NCBI GenBank assembly: GCA_034008185.1
Contig: CM067109.1
Span: 56,878,801 to 56,942,800, forward strand
Origin: Gorsachius magnificus
Taxonomy: Eukaryota > Chordata > Aves > Pelecaniformes > Ardeidae
Direction of reading: 5' to 3'
DNA: 64,000 nt
Shown here: piece after piece, positions 12,601 through 27,600 of the stretch
How the letters are laid out: the number at the start of each line of letters is the position of its first letter
Numbering within the stretch: position 1 is the first letter of the stretch
Position numbers and translations under genes: made by a program
The notes under the pieces: model-generated
The model's input: the letters and a program-made list of their open reading frames with translations, nothing else
Told to the model about the DNA's origin: nothing
Database searches by the model: none

Positions 12601-15600
12601 CTATTATGTGGTAGAGAAACTAGTATCCACAGCAGGGTCAAAAATAACTGCAGACATTACCACAGTACCAGTTCCATCAAGTGCCAAGCCAGAAGCAGCT
12701 TCAGTACTTACTGGTTATACCCTAAAGCTGTTTTCCCTCAACACCCAGGTAATATATAACTTAGACCACCACTCACTTCAGATTCTGGCTTAAAAGTACA
12801 CAGCACAAATACTCCATTAGGGAACTAAAATGATCTGGTAACTTTTCCCTATAAGTCTTGTTCCAAAAGCAGCACTAAACATGTGATTTATTTTGCAGAA
12901 AGAAAGATGAGGCACTTAACCTTTCTGAAACCACAGATAACGCCACATAAAAAACCTACTGCATACGTAGGAAGTTCATATCCACAACCTTGAGGCACCC
13001 GTATGAGAAGCAGCAGGAATGATTCCTCACCTTGATCCTGCTGACAGCTTCCTGAGCTTGCATCATTCTCACATTCTTGGAGGGAGTTTTATCAGAAAGG
13101 AGTTGAGTTGAGCCAAGGTAATTGGCAGCAAAAATGATTCCATCGATTAAGTCTTCAGGATCGCAAGGTCCAGGAACTGTAACATGGGAAAGCAAATGTT
13201 GAAGGAAACCATGCTGAACCACAGCGAAACAGCAGCACTCTGACAATTTGAGCCTGCCCCTGATGGCTGAAAATCCTCCTCTGAAATACTTCAGTTTATC
13301 ATGATGATATGGTGACCAGTACTTTCAAAGGTACAAAATGCCAAGCAAATGATCTCGACATCTCTCCAGCAAAAACTGTAATTGTTAATCCAGCCTGTCT
13401 CTTACAATAGCTCATTCTTTTGTGAGCAGGGGTCACCCTGGAGCACAATAATCTCTGAGTTTTCCCTGTTACAAAGGGACAGACACAGTTAGGTGTCCCA
13501 CCTAACTCAGAGGGTGAGGGGTGAGCACCAAAACCTTGAAATTGTAAGACCAACAGTCGCAAACAGGAGGAGGAAGGGTACAATGTAGTAACAGCCATCA
13601 GCCGCCTGCTCACTTGTGTGTAGCTGTGGTCAGTACAACCGGCAGAGGAACCTCCCTGGTAATGCTTTACAGGTATAAGACATCTCCCCTTACGAAGAAG
13701 ACTGACTGCCCAATTAAGCAGACTACTTTTATGCCAAAGATCTTTAAAAATCATTCTTAGTCTCAACGAGGATATTGAGGCAGAGAGTTAATTAAAAATG
13801 TTGTTAAATACACAGAGCATGGGCCCTTGTGATGGTAAAACAACTCTCTTAGTCCCACAGATCCTTAATGATCTGACTCCCATCAGCTTTCGTGGAAAGT
13901 TAGAGGGTGGTGAAGTGTTTAGTGCCTAAAAATGCATATCCTTACAAAGCAGCATTTATGATCTGTAAGTGTTTTGGTGTTTGGTGATTATATCTAAAAC
14001 CTGTAAATGTAAAAATATTCTACTTTAACACCTTGCTACATGATAAAATTGTCACGATCCAAAAGGGAGGCTGGTTAACCTATGAAGCTTCTTGCTTTCT
14101 TACAAGTAAGGAAAAACAACTGAGGTTCAAGACAAGTGAAAATACAAATCACCTTAAAGAAAGCTAATGGTAAAAAGTGTCCACATCTTACCACCAAAAA
14201 ATAAACTGGTTTTGGGTTTGCCTTTTTTTCCGCTAAGAACAAAGCAAAAACTCTACAATATCAGAATAGAGTTTTTATTAGTTCAAGGGATATCTTGAGA
14301 TATAAGGCATTGGAGTTTAACTTTAAATGCCAGTTTTGTTCTTATGTAACAGAAGAGATTAACAACCGCTCAGAATGAGCATGGGTAACTTTGGCCCCAA
14401 AGAAATGCAAGTCATTATTAAGACTAAAATAACAGGAGAAAGAGCTGGAGATAGGTATCACATTGAAACTACACACACAGACAGACGTAGATGTATAAAT
14501 CTTGTGAGCAAGTTTGTCTCCTTTATGGTTTCTTTAAATGTGAAAATTTATGACTAGTCATTTTAACATGCTCATCTCCAGTGTGCAGAATTTGTTCAGA
14601 TACTATGTATCTGGAAAACTCTCAAAATGGACCAGCCACTTCAAGTACGTGACCAAAAGAGATGGAATTTTTTCCTTAGGGAAATTTATGCATCTGGAAG
14701 TACTATATATTTGTACACTCTTCCAGTCCTGAAACCATACAGCATTTTAAGAGTTGCTATTTGTTACCCTCCATGTCAAGGCCTGCTCACCACTTCCATG
14801 ACTTCACTCTAAAGGGTACAAAACCCTTTATAGTACAATTTCTGATCAAAACACAAAAAACATAAAAATACACTGACAAAGACTTCCAGAAGGAAGCATG
14901 CTGAAACCAAAAAAGGTATGTGCTCTGTCTTCATCAGAGGTGAATGTACAGACAGCACTGCCTTTTGTAAGACCCCCTCCATTTATTACCTCTGACAATG
15001 AAATTATTATCTGAATGGAAGTGTAGCATAGGTCCTAGCACGTTCTTGGACATAAAAATGCATAAAAATGGAAATTATTTTTTTTTCTAAGGAATTTTGC
15101 ACTGGACCAAGATCTAAGAAAAGTGTAGTTTACAATTTTTTATTTTTTTTTTTTTAAGGAGGGGAGGATTATTGAAGATAGCCCTTGATAGGCAGGTTTA
15201 CCACTAGGAGGTGAATTTCAATTCTAAGAGAGAACCTTTATTTCTGCAAAATTCCAAAGCCCAGCTAGTTTCAAAACAATACCTGAAATTGACATTCTGG
15301 CCACAGACTCCAAAATATGCAGCTCATACACTGAAGGCTAAACCAATGGACAATTTGTAGTCTAAAGAGAATGATCACATAATCATTTAAACACAGCACA
15401 CTGTAAAGCAATCCAAGGAGTTCCAAGGCAGTCCAAATGACATATCACATCAACTGTATTTCTAGCATTTCATCAAGCATATGGAACAAATGCTGTTGGG
15501 GGAAAAAAAACAAACGAAACTTCAAATTTTCTGCTTCTGTCCTGCTCTCATAATGGCATAACTAGGTTTTACAGCATGCAGTCTCCGTGTAAACACAGGA

Positions 15601-18600
15601 TGTAGATTCGTACAAAGGTAACAGCAGTTCATGTAGCAGGTAACTTGCTTTTTCACATTGTTCTGAATAAACTCAGCAGTAGTACAAGCACAATCTTAAC
15701 TCTAAAACAGGGAGCACTATTTAATTAGAGGACAAGTAGCTGTAAAACCAGTGCAGATTTCCTCTGGCAGGCCTGCCAATTAATCCAATTAATTTAATTC
15801 CATTAATTAATCCAACTGAGATTGGATTGAGCCTGCCAATTGAAATCAGTGCCGAACCTATTTTTCTTGTCCATACACACCCATGTGTTGTGTAAATACC
15901 ACAAAAAATCAGTAGTGTTTTAAGTGATACTGATGTAAAACCAGCAGCACTGAGACAGAACCTATGAATGAAACACTAGCAGAAATAAAAGCTCCATGTT
16001 TCTGAACTTCTGCAAGAACACAGTAGGATTTAGCTCAGGTTCCAGATTGGACATAATTTAATCTAAATCAGTATATCCAACCCTAGCAGCTTTTCTATTC
16101 AGCAAATAAAAATACAATTTTATACATTATGAATATTGGTGGGTTTCGGATATGAAAAAACATTTAGAAATTCTGTAGAACTATCTTACCTTCAACATAG
16201 GTTGGAAATGAAGCCAAGCTTTTTCTGGACTGTAATTAAGACAAAAAGGATTTCAAACAGAACAGAGCATGCACAAATATGCAGTAAAAATTTCTCCATG
16301 CAAAAAAAAAAAAAGTAAATTAGTCACAGCAAAGGAAAATCACCATTTATTAAGATTTATTACTATATTTAGTATTTTCAAACTCTAAGCAGCTACTAGA
16401 GTTAAATTCAATGTATTCCATTTGTGTCGTTATCTATCAGGCAACATGCTAGGCCCAGTTTTCAGTTACTTTTTGGTGTTCAGTAGTATATTAACTCTGT
16501 CTACCAACAGGTGCTCTACTTTTACTAGCAAGAAATATGCAGGAAAACACATCACATCTCAAAGATACTGGATCTTCCAAGTACTAATACATATATGCAG
16601 GAATATATAAGATTACGCTGTACTTTTATTATTCATGGCTGAAACTATCAGCCCAGTCAGTTATTCATTAACCAAATTCTGTTATTCATCAGGACTGTTC
16701 TTAGATGTATCCCTCACATTAATACAGCCTTCAAAAAGCTTCCTGAATTTTAACAGGTTAAGCAGCTACCTGTATTCTGTGGAGTAACTGAATTCACTAA
16801 CACTTCATCACTGTATCAAGCACAAAACCATACCTGGTAGCTTCAATGTTGTAAAAGGTGAACAAATAAAAAAAATCCCGACTTGCATATGTAAATACAT
16901 TATATAAAGTAAGACTGTACTTCCAACTGCAATTTTGTGTGAAAGACTTATGTGGTTAACATTTGGAACACCTATAAGCTACAACTTTCAGTGAGTAAGA
17001 CTCACCATTTTGTTATAATCAATAACATAAAACACATAGGAAAATTTATCAAAGAAAATTCTGTGTGGCAATATATAGATGGTAATATGTATATTGAAAT
17101 ATCTGCTGCTATTGTATGTTGCAGATAAGAATTTTGGATAGTCCAAGGACTACAAAACTTCAGTGAATCTACAACTGATTGTATTAGCAGTAACTCCAAT
17201 GGCTGCTTGATAGAGTTTTATTGAAAGAAAATCTCTATATGATCAGAATAATGCATAATATCTTAGACAATTTCCGGTATATTTCCAGACAATATCCATT
17301 GAATTATATGCCAAATTATTTTCCTTTGTGATGGGCAACTTACTAGGTTCTATGTATTAGTGGAAAACCCAGGTAAACTGGGAAGGTCACAGTTACATGA
17401 CAGGTCGAGTGACTAACTCCAGGGAGTGTTTTCCACTGCAACAAATAGAAAATGGATGTAACAAGTAATATTTTTCCACCAGTGGTGCTCGTCTTGCTAT
17501 AAAATAAAACAACTCATGAAATAAAAACAAAAGGTGCCTGACACAGACAGCAGAGCCTGCACAGCCTTGAAGTACTTGCTGTTCCTTACGAAAATGACTA
17601 AGCTGCACTGCAAAACCAAGGAAGCTCTCCATCAGGGATTGTACTAACATAAATAAAGATGCCAATAAACAATGATCTCCTGCTGCCAAAGCATTTAAGC
17701 TGCCATGAGGACACCAACATGCCTTTTCAGATCTGTGTCTTTTTCATCTCTTCAGATGAATGTTTTTACTGGACCACCGACCCATACAGACTTCAGCAAT
17801 TGTTAATTTTGCTGGTGCAGTGCTAGGAGGGAGGTTCAACCACTGGACTCAACACTTTGGCCTAGAGGACAAATCCCCTACACACCTGAGACAGCTCACG
17901 CATAGAAATGCCCTTTCCAAAGATATTTCATATTTTTAAACAGAGCGACCAAAGTCTCTAATTACAGATTTGGCAACTATTCAGCAACGTGACTAGCCGA
18001 TGCAACTTCTTTTCAGGATAGAGTGGTGTAAACTGTCATCATATACAATTTTATTGCAAAACCACACAAAATTAAGGATTTTTGTTCATTGCCCAGGTTG
18101 AAAGACATTCTATTAAGACCACAGGAATAGTAAAGTAACAGGTAAAGTTACCAATAGGAGGAAACCTACACCTTTTAATTTTACATATCCATGAATAATG
18201 AAATATCAAGGTCATTAATGTTTCATTACTCCTGTTAATCTCCTTGCCACCTAGTGTTATAAAATTTGTATTTTAAAAAAAGGTTTTACTAAGACATAGA
18301 AGTCATTCCCCAAAATTATGAGTTTGCTTTATCACTGCTGTTCTTGCATTGGAAGTACTAAAGCAGGTATTATTGCTCATTTGAGGGAAACAATAGCCTG
18401 ACACATCCTACTGCGAAAACTGGTTTACTACCTCTGACACTACATGTGAGCACATGCTAAAAACTGAAATGAGTAGCATCTTGTTTGTTTCCTTCCTTTG
18501 GGTCAGTTTATTGATATTTGAAAATTGCTAAAAGTTAGGATATCTATGAAGTGAAAAAATCTGTACTGAAGAAAGCTAAAGGCTTTACCAAGCTAACTAT

Positions 18601-21600
18601 AGCAGATGAAAGTTTAATGGCAAAATCTGTTGTTGAAGGCTTTAGCACATGAGAAACTATGAGTTTCTTAAGTCTTTTGAAACCTTTCACTATTTTCTAA
18701 ATGTAAATACAGACTGGCACAAATACACACATTACAAGATTAACACTGATTGGTGTTCCAGTTTTAATCAGTATTTCCAGTTATAGTAGAATAGGGTTTT
18801 TTGGGGGAAGATAACTCATGCATTGCTATCAGTAACAATATGGTATCTTGTTAGACTACAGTTTCTAGATTTTTTTTAAGTTTAAAAAACAAAAAGTAAA
18901 TAAACCAAACATTTGCAGATTTTCCTGTTTACAGAGCCAGCCATCCTACACTTATCCAAATACTTTTTATACCAAATGATTTTCTTTTCACACTGCAAAA
19001 AGTTCTACTCACTCCTTTTGTGTTGGTGGAACTACTTCAGTGTAAAAAGCTGCCAGGTGCGGGGGCGGGGGGGGGACGGGGCTGGGAAGGGATGGAAGTA
19101 AGAATTTAGCTTTATTTTGAGGAGCCTGGAGTCAGGAACTGAATTCTGACTGTGAATCACTAGCAGGTCAGTTTCTGCAATGACAAAATATTAAGCAGCA
19201 CAAACTACTACCTAATTAATTTTATTTAAGCAAGCTTTTTCATCTGGCTGAGAAACATTCTTTTCTTTGCAGGAAGACATTATGTGAGGAACAAAGAAAA
19301 GGGCTTCTTCCTTTTGCCTCTAATAGAGAGGTGATGTTGGCTGTTTGGTAAATCAATGCCTCCCAGTCTGTTAAATAAATTTAGTGGCAGCTGAACACAG
19401 AGTCAGAAATGCCATGACAAACAGTCTTAAGTATGTCAGAAATTCAGTCAGGCAGCCAGGCAAGCATTAGTGAAAGGAGCTACGAATCAGCTTTTCAAGG
19501 CTGCTGCAAGTTTGGAAGACATGAAGGGACTGCACAGGAACAAGGGTGCAAGGAAAATAAAAAGGCGTAAGCAGCAAGAACAAGACTGTGGCTTTTAAAA
19601 AGATATCACTCTACCTCTTTATTAGTGGAGGCCTCTGCTGTACTGCAGACATCCTGGTAATGTTGCCTACTTGACGATTCAGCACCCCGAGGGGACGAGG
19701 AATCTGGAGATGGAGACTAGACATGGCAAAAAAATTAAATAATAATCTGAGTGACCAATGTATAAAATTGTTTTTTCATGTTTTCCTCTAACTTGGCAGT
19801 GGAAATAAGAGATGAGAAGAAAAAAAAAAAGAAAAAACAAGACAAACACTTTTACTATGTTCTAACCTTTGCTTTTGATCATAACGATCACATATGAGTA
19901 TCTCAGTGGACCTATTCTGAACAGCTAAATCTTTTTAAAAACACCTGTGTTTATTTGTCAGTCATGTATGAAATGAAGCAGTTGGAAAATAAAAAGCTGT
20001 ACTCAGTGGCAAGCAACACTCAGCCGAAAAGTGTGTCATAAAACTGTATTTTTGCCAGGTGAATGGAGGATTGTCTGATATCGGTATTAGGCCAAAATAC
20101 TTAACACTTCCTGTCAGCATTCAGCTAAGCTGAGTTACAGGATTTTCAGTTGCACATTGCATGCAGGCTAATGACTGTGAGCTTACGGAAGGCTGCAGGC
20201 AATGCAGACCGATGTCCTAAGCTCTGACATTCTATGAAAGAAAAGATGAAGTCACTAAGAAGCAAGCTGTGATGGGACACACAGGTGAGTTGACCACGAC
20301 TAGAACACAGGGATTCCGCTAACGATTACTTACTCGCCAAATTGGGGAGCATGAAGAAAAGAATGCTATTTCCCCATAAGCACACATGCTCTCGGGTATA
20401 ATTAACCTGAAGTGTTAAACTAATCTAATCTGACCAGAGGTAGGCTGCAGTAGTTTTCCATAAATCTTATTCTATAACCTTTGAAAACAACTTTCATAAA
20501 TTGTATGGAGTAATACTAATGTATTCAAGGACTTACGAATATATTCAAAGGCTACTCAATACCAGTGTAATCAAGGACTACAACTCCTCATCCTAGATAC
20601 AGCACAAACTTGGAAAATATTTCAGTTCATGCTATGATCTTAGTATTATACATGCTCTCTAGATCAGATTTCCTCATTTTTCTCCCTTCACCGTAAACAA
20701 GCCAGTGGAGAAACTGTCCTTCCAATAATGTCCTAGTTGTTCATGATCATCAAGAATGTCACAGCAGAAAAACAAAGGAAGAGCATAGAAAAGCAATATC
20801 GTGGAATATTTAGATGTATGTGATCCATCAGCAAGTATCTTGGTAAAGGGAAAGAATGCTTTGGGAAAGGATATTCTAATCACAGGCAATATCCTAATGA
20901 ATGCTGGTGGTACTAAAAAGCTGTAGCAATGTATCTGAAGTCCAGAGCAGCAGGGACTGGTATGGGGGTGTGGCACAAGAACACATTAAAGAAAGTGACC
21001 AAAATGAGAATAGAAAGCTTCAACCCAGCAGGCTTTTTTAATGGCAGATCTTAAGGAGACACCTGCAAAACATGTCAGTGTGCATGCCAAAATGTGAACC
21101 CTCAGCGGAAGATTTAGCATTTAGCTATGCAAGCTGGGTGTTTAGCTCAGCAGCCCTGGCATTCTACACTGTGACTTAGGGAGTTTGGCCCTAGCTTTGC
21201 CAGCTCAACAGTTTATCACTGATGGCAAAACAGTCAAATACTACTCTTCTGGTTTCACAAACAATTACATGGCTTTTCTCTAAGCCAATGAGTCATACCA
21301 GAACAGAGCTACACTTCCAGCTCCAATTAGGAGTGCCCTCCTGCTATGCCTCCACTCCAGCTGAAACATTGCGTTCATATCGAAGTATTGCAAACTTAGC
21401 TTCACAGATATGGAACAAAACAAGAAAATAAAATTCCCTTCTCCTCCTCCTTCTCTTTACCCTCATTCCTTTAAAAGGTCTATCTTGGCTAATTACTAAA
21501 TATTAGAGTTATAATTAACTATCAAGGGCTTCCAAAGAGTTCAGAAGCAACTCCTTTTACAGCTATCTTCTGGGTAAAAGAGCAGCCCTTGCATCTCCCT

Positions 21601-24600
21601 ATATTTTGAAATACAACTGCAGGGCAAAAAGGAGATGCAGCTGTGAAACAGCCCCTGACCAGACGCAGCTGCGAAATGGTCCCTAGAACCCTGGCACGTG
21701 CTCGCGCTGTCGGACTGAAGGGTTGCCGTTGCACCGCCGGTTTGTGGGGAGATGCAGGCTCCCCTGAGTCGCTGTGCGACTACCAGGGTTACAGTGCCAC
21801 AGTGACTCAACTGCACAAACGGCAATGCCTGTTTGCTTAAGAGAGCACCCTCACAGTGCTGACATTCCCAACAGTAACGTAGTAATTCTGTATTAGGATT
21901 AAAGTTAAAAGGTGCACAATGCTATCGACCTAATAATAGCATCGGGTTATTGTAGGATTAAGCTTTAAATAGTAAACAAAGAAACCAAGTAAAGCATGCC
22001 ATATTTTAGAATCAAATGTTTCCACAAAAAATTCTTTAAAATGTCTAAAAGTTCTCATATTCACACACTAAAGTGATCGCAATGATTTCATTTAAACCAG
22101 CTGGTTGCTGTCATTAAGTAATTTTGCATCATTTAAAAGGTATTAACAGTTACTCCAGTAGCACTACAAATACCTTTACTCAGGTATTTTCATCTACAAA
22201 GTTACCAGAATTAAGCAACCATCAAAATAATCACACAGCTTTCCATGTGCTCTGTTTGAATGCCTGCTCAATGCCTGCTCAAATTTTTCTGGGGAAAAAA
22301 AAAACCAAAACACCAAAAAACCCAAAACAAAACTACCAAACCCAAATATCCAACATCATAAAAAGTTTGCTACATGACATGACGTGAGAGCTGTCCCCAA
22401 GAACATTTGTACAGGAAAGTTCAGTCTTTGAACAATAAGCACTCAGTTCTCTTCTGCATCAAAATGCATTTTTAGAAGTACCATATACAATGCACAGGGA
22501 AAGAATGTAGTCACAGCAATAACAAGAATTATTTTGATATATCATAGTGGATAGACAACTTGCAGAGCTGCTCAAAACACTACAACTGAAGTCTAAAATA
22601 AATGATTTGTGACTGCTTTGTTGTCTGTTAACAAAACAAGTTTTAGAAGCCTAACAAAAATGCTGTCAGAACAAACATAGTAAGTAAGCATGCTGTTATT
22701 ATATAGAGAGGTCCATCAATGGAATTACAAAGTGTTAAGTGCAGCAACAAAAACGTACTAGTTATCCCATTTCTCCTCTTGCAAATCTACTTACATTTTT
22801 CTTATGATACTCAACCAGGTACATCCAAAAATTCTCCATCTCAATTTTGGCGCTGTTTGACTCTAACTAACATGCAACCCACTTCACCTGAGAAACCTTC
22901 CTTGCTATTGTGCAGAGGGATTTAGTAACAGAATTTGTAACAGGAGAGGATTGTGTTGCACCGTGGTGCATCTCACCTATTCAGGTCAACCCAGCTGGTC
23001 ATGAAGACACGCATAACTGACACTGAAACACCTTCAGATACAACTACCCACCCTGGCTTTATAAAAGCAGCATTGCTTTACCTCCTTTTAGCAGCAACTT
23101 ATCTGAAGAGAGTGCAGCCTAGGGGGTCACATCATCACACACAAGGCTGGGACAGAGGGGATGAAATCAACAAATACTTCAATGCAAGATTCCCTTAAAC
23201 AAAAGGCCATTACTTGTACGACACCAATGTCCACCTACAGGCTTCTTGGAAGAGGAATGGCAATTATAGTCTTCTTGCACATTAGTTTAGAGGAGTCAAC
23301 TGGATAAAGCAAGGCTTTCAAATTTATTTGATTTCAGTGATAAAAAGTCTTCTGAGAGGTAACCATAAACATCAGACAAAGGTCAAAGCACTATGAAATA
23401 TTCAGGTCCAACATGCAAGTATAGTTGGATGCATAATTTCACAAGCACCACCCAGTACAGCACAGCTATGGCAGTAATTCTCTTAGGTTCTAGCACAACC
23501 ATATTGTGTCAGAATATCTACTGTGATTTGAACAGCTCAAATTCTACTCACTAAACCACAGACTGAGACCATCAACATAGCTTTCATAGCTTTTACATGG
23601 CATAAAGTACCCATAAAGAATGGAGCTGAGAGCTGAATTTCTTTACAATATAATGAATCACCATTATTGGTTGTCTCTGTTTAAATTTGCTCTAACTAAA
23701 GTGGTAAGAATGGAGAGTTTGAAAAAGTAAAACCAACTCAGAACTACTGTACGCATACATGCATACTGTGGCCCAGTCTATGCAATTTAATTTATCACTG
23801 TGACATAAGATGAAACTTAAGTTTGTACTGTACTTGTGGTGTAACTGTAACTGTGGTGTAACTGCCCCTGCACATACCCAGTGCACTTAACCCCTCAGTT
23901 TGCTGGGTGGTCCAGGACCTGCCCCCGCCCCCCGCCAGTTAGTGCACAGACGTGAATCTTAATTTGGGGAATCTCCTGATGCAGCTCACGATGCCCTGCA
24001 AGGACGGAGCCTCCTGCCACTTGCCGCCACCTGGACAGTGATCAACAATCCCACTTGAGAGATCTGACTGTCTACACGTTACACTATGCAAAAGCTACAA
24101 ATAAACTAGCTTTTTAAAAACAAATGCACGGTCTGTGAGTGTTTGCACAACACCACTGAGTTGTAATTCTTCAGTAAAATTCACTGAAGTTACAAAACCA
24201 GCAATATTGACCTAAGCAATAACTGTGTATCTCTGTCAAAGTCTTTGAAGAAAGACCCCCTCCCATCACTGTTATATTACTAAGTCTCAAATACAAAATA
24301 AAAATAAATACCTAAGAATACACAGAGGTTTAGATCTGACATAGAAAAGTCCGAGTGAGCAAACAATAAATGTAACTGAGCCTCTTAGGGCAAGGTGCCC
24401 TTTATTTTGCCCACTTCAGAAAAGAGTCTCTTGGCTATGCGAGTCAGCAGCAGTAACCGTGTAGTGCCCCAGTCACACTCTGTGAGCTGGTAACTTCTCT
24501 CTGAATAAAATCTTAGGCTGTATGGAGCCTGAGCACCCCTCAGGTCGCACACACAGGCTGTGCGGGTAGGGTCTGCTCAGCAGCGTGCGCGCTGGATGGA

Positions 24601-27600
24601 AGGCTGCCAGCGCAGCAGGGCTCCGGGAAGCTGGTTCAGTGCTGGCTGTTTCTCTTGGGCACGGACTTCCTTAGCTGTACTTTCACTTGAATTTGTAGTT
24701 CCAATGCAGCTTCATGTGTCAGTCTGAAAAAATTAGCGTGGATCTCTCCTGTGATTTCAACAGACTTTAACAAGTGCTGTTCTAGTTTTCAACAGCACAG
24801 AAAAACCACTTGAAATTGCTTTCATCTTTCCATAATTAAAAAACATACTAAACAACAAAAAAAAATACTCAAGGGATTATGTATCCAGTGCTCACTGTAA
24901 TTTAAAAGCCCGTAAAACTAATCTGAAGAGCATTTGTCTTCAAGCAGTCTAATTGGTAAATTTAATCTTTTTTCTATGATTGATGAAGCTTTCTGCCCGG
25001 GATGTTAAAATGCTTTTTGTTTGTTTGTCTGTTTGTTTTTAAATGATTTTTCGTTTGGGGCTTTTGGGGTGGTATTTTTCTGTATAATTTTAAGACTGTG
25101 GGTCTCGCACAGATGACCTGTATTCTGTGTGCTCAACCAGCAGTTTTAAAAGGTCTGCTCAGAAAAAGAAAATGATATCCTATCAATATAAACTCATCTT
25201 TTATTTCATTTCTTTTCTTTCTCTTTTTCCCCCCTTTGTTCATCTATTACTGAAACCTGCTTAATTATTTAAAACAGACTTTTCTATTGCCTTGTTTAAT
25301 AATACATTACTCCTGCTGTGGAAAAAGTGAAGTAATTCATCTCCATGGAAAACACTTCTCTTCTGGAGTTATCAGAACTGAGAAAATCCTGCAACTGAGA
25401 ACTCAAAGGTTGAAATAAAATAAACATAACCAAAAAGAACAGAAAAGCAAAACAATGCAGCTCAGTTCTGTTCTACCTGAAAGGCTTGTCTTCGGCTCTG
25501 AATTTGTACTTCACAAATCCAAACCACTCATGTATGTGGTTTTACTTTAACATTGCACTACCTCAAGTGTCTGCAGAGGACCAGAGACTGTGAATACTGG
25601 TGAGAGGGCTTTGCACAATCGAAGTCTTGAGACACAGCAAAAAACCCCTGCAGGTTGATAAAACCTGGCTTTCAGGTAAATTGTATTCTGAGATATCTGC
25701 TGCACAAAATTATTCCTTTCTCCACTTAAGTCCAGATCCACGCACTGCAGATGTCTTCAAACATCACTATTTCTGTGCTTGGCTAGGCACAATCATAGCA
25801 GGTTTCTGGTGGAGAATCTGACAGAGAAGAATGACGGGCAAGACCTACCTAAATGGGATATGGGCTTTCCCTTCCCATGAGATAACTGTGTTCATCTAGA
25901 ACACCACCTTTTCCTAAAGGCTGTCCCCCTCCACCACACTCAGACATGTGCATACCATAAGGCCCGTGCTGGTCTCCAGCTATGAACGTTATTCAGTACG
26001 ATGTGAAGAGATTCTTTCCTGTTTCACACTCAGAAAACACAACATAACTGCAGTTCCACAGTCGCTTCCATCATGGGTCAGTTTCCTGATGTCACGTTTC
26101 TTGCAGATGTGCAGCTCTAACCGCTGTTGTATTTGAAAAAGATATTCTCCTGAGGCCATACCCAACCAATGGTCTGTTTTGGTTTAAAAAGTTTTCTGAT
26201 AAAACAGATTTTGGAAATATATGTCAACTGTTCATCTCTCATGTGTGGCAACCTTCAAAAAAAAATAATCTTACTGCACTTATTCAAAGGACACTGAGAG
26301 AATTTTCCAGCTTTTATCAAATACACAAGTACACCACCTTCCTCACAAACTAGATGTCCAGGCCATCAAGTAAAAGCATGCATCACTAAACCAGGGTGCA
26401 CAAGCCACACAACAGCAAATACTCTCCATTGTTAAATATTAAGCAGGTACTTCAGTACACTATTTATTTATTCACTCACAGAAGTCTGCTACCTGCCTCC
26501 TACGTCACAGGAATACCAAAGTTTATTACAGTAGAATTGTCCGTGGGCTGTGAGCAATTTTCTTTTTTCATATACCTACCAAAGATTTCTTTTGAGGAGA
26601 AATACACAGGAATGACTGGAATGCCTGGTAGATTAAAGTGTGAATAAACCTGGAAAGAGGGCATCTTAAAAACAAATAGATACAGTGATCACTAGCCTTC
26701 TTACCACTACAGTTGCTGCGTATCTTTCCTAACAGTCCCAAACTATACTGAGCTGCAGGCTAGCTGAACATTTCTGGATTGCTGCCTTCTCAAAATAGTC
26801 TCTGGACACTTCCAACTGGTATTCTACCAAACATTCTGCTGTGAATGTATCATGCAAATGCTCAGTGCTGAGGAGTTAACAGTCTCTTTCTTGTGAAAAA
26901 AGGCAAAAGAGGTTGTCGTCTTTAATGAGTCTCAACTGCAAATCATTCTTCTGACTTCCTGGCTTTATTGCTCTCTTGTGGAGAGCTCCTAGCTAAATAA
27001 AAAGTGACTGCTTTGGATCTAAAGAGCTCCTACCAGTTTCAACATCACATGGTTAACAACACAAAATGTTTTGAAAAAGTATTTTCCAGTAAATTCTATC
27101 TCTAAAAGCAAAATGGTTTTGTTAAAAAACAATGTGGGGACAATTTTCAAAATAGACCTGCAAAATAACTGAAGATAATAAAAGCACCCAATTTGCATCA
27201 CTTACGTCCTTGATACTTCTGGGGGAAGAAAAAGGTGTCTGCCTGAAGGTTAAACATTTTCGTTATATAATTGTTTCTTATTTCAAGGCCAATATTACAA
27301 ATCAGACTGAATAATATCTTTGGCATATACTGGTTCCAATGAAAATCTCCTGTCTGAGATCCTGTTTCTTTCTCAAGGGAGACAGAAGAAAAATCTACAT
27401 TTAGATGAAAGGGCTTAAACTTTATTACAATTGATCATTCATGCTCACTTAGCCAACACAACCTAATTTTGCCCAGTTTAATGCTAGGCAATTCTAGGAA
27501 TGCTTTGTTAAAGAAGGCGGACCATTCAGACTATTAATGAGTTGGCATCTGAATTAAAAAATACAGTAAAGCAAATACGTACCTCCTATTCGGTGAAAAA

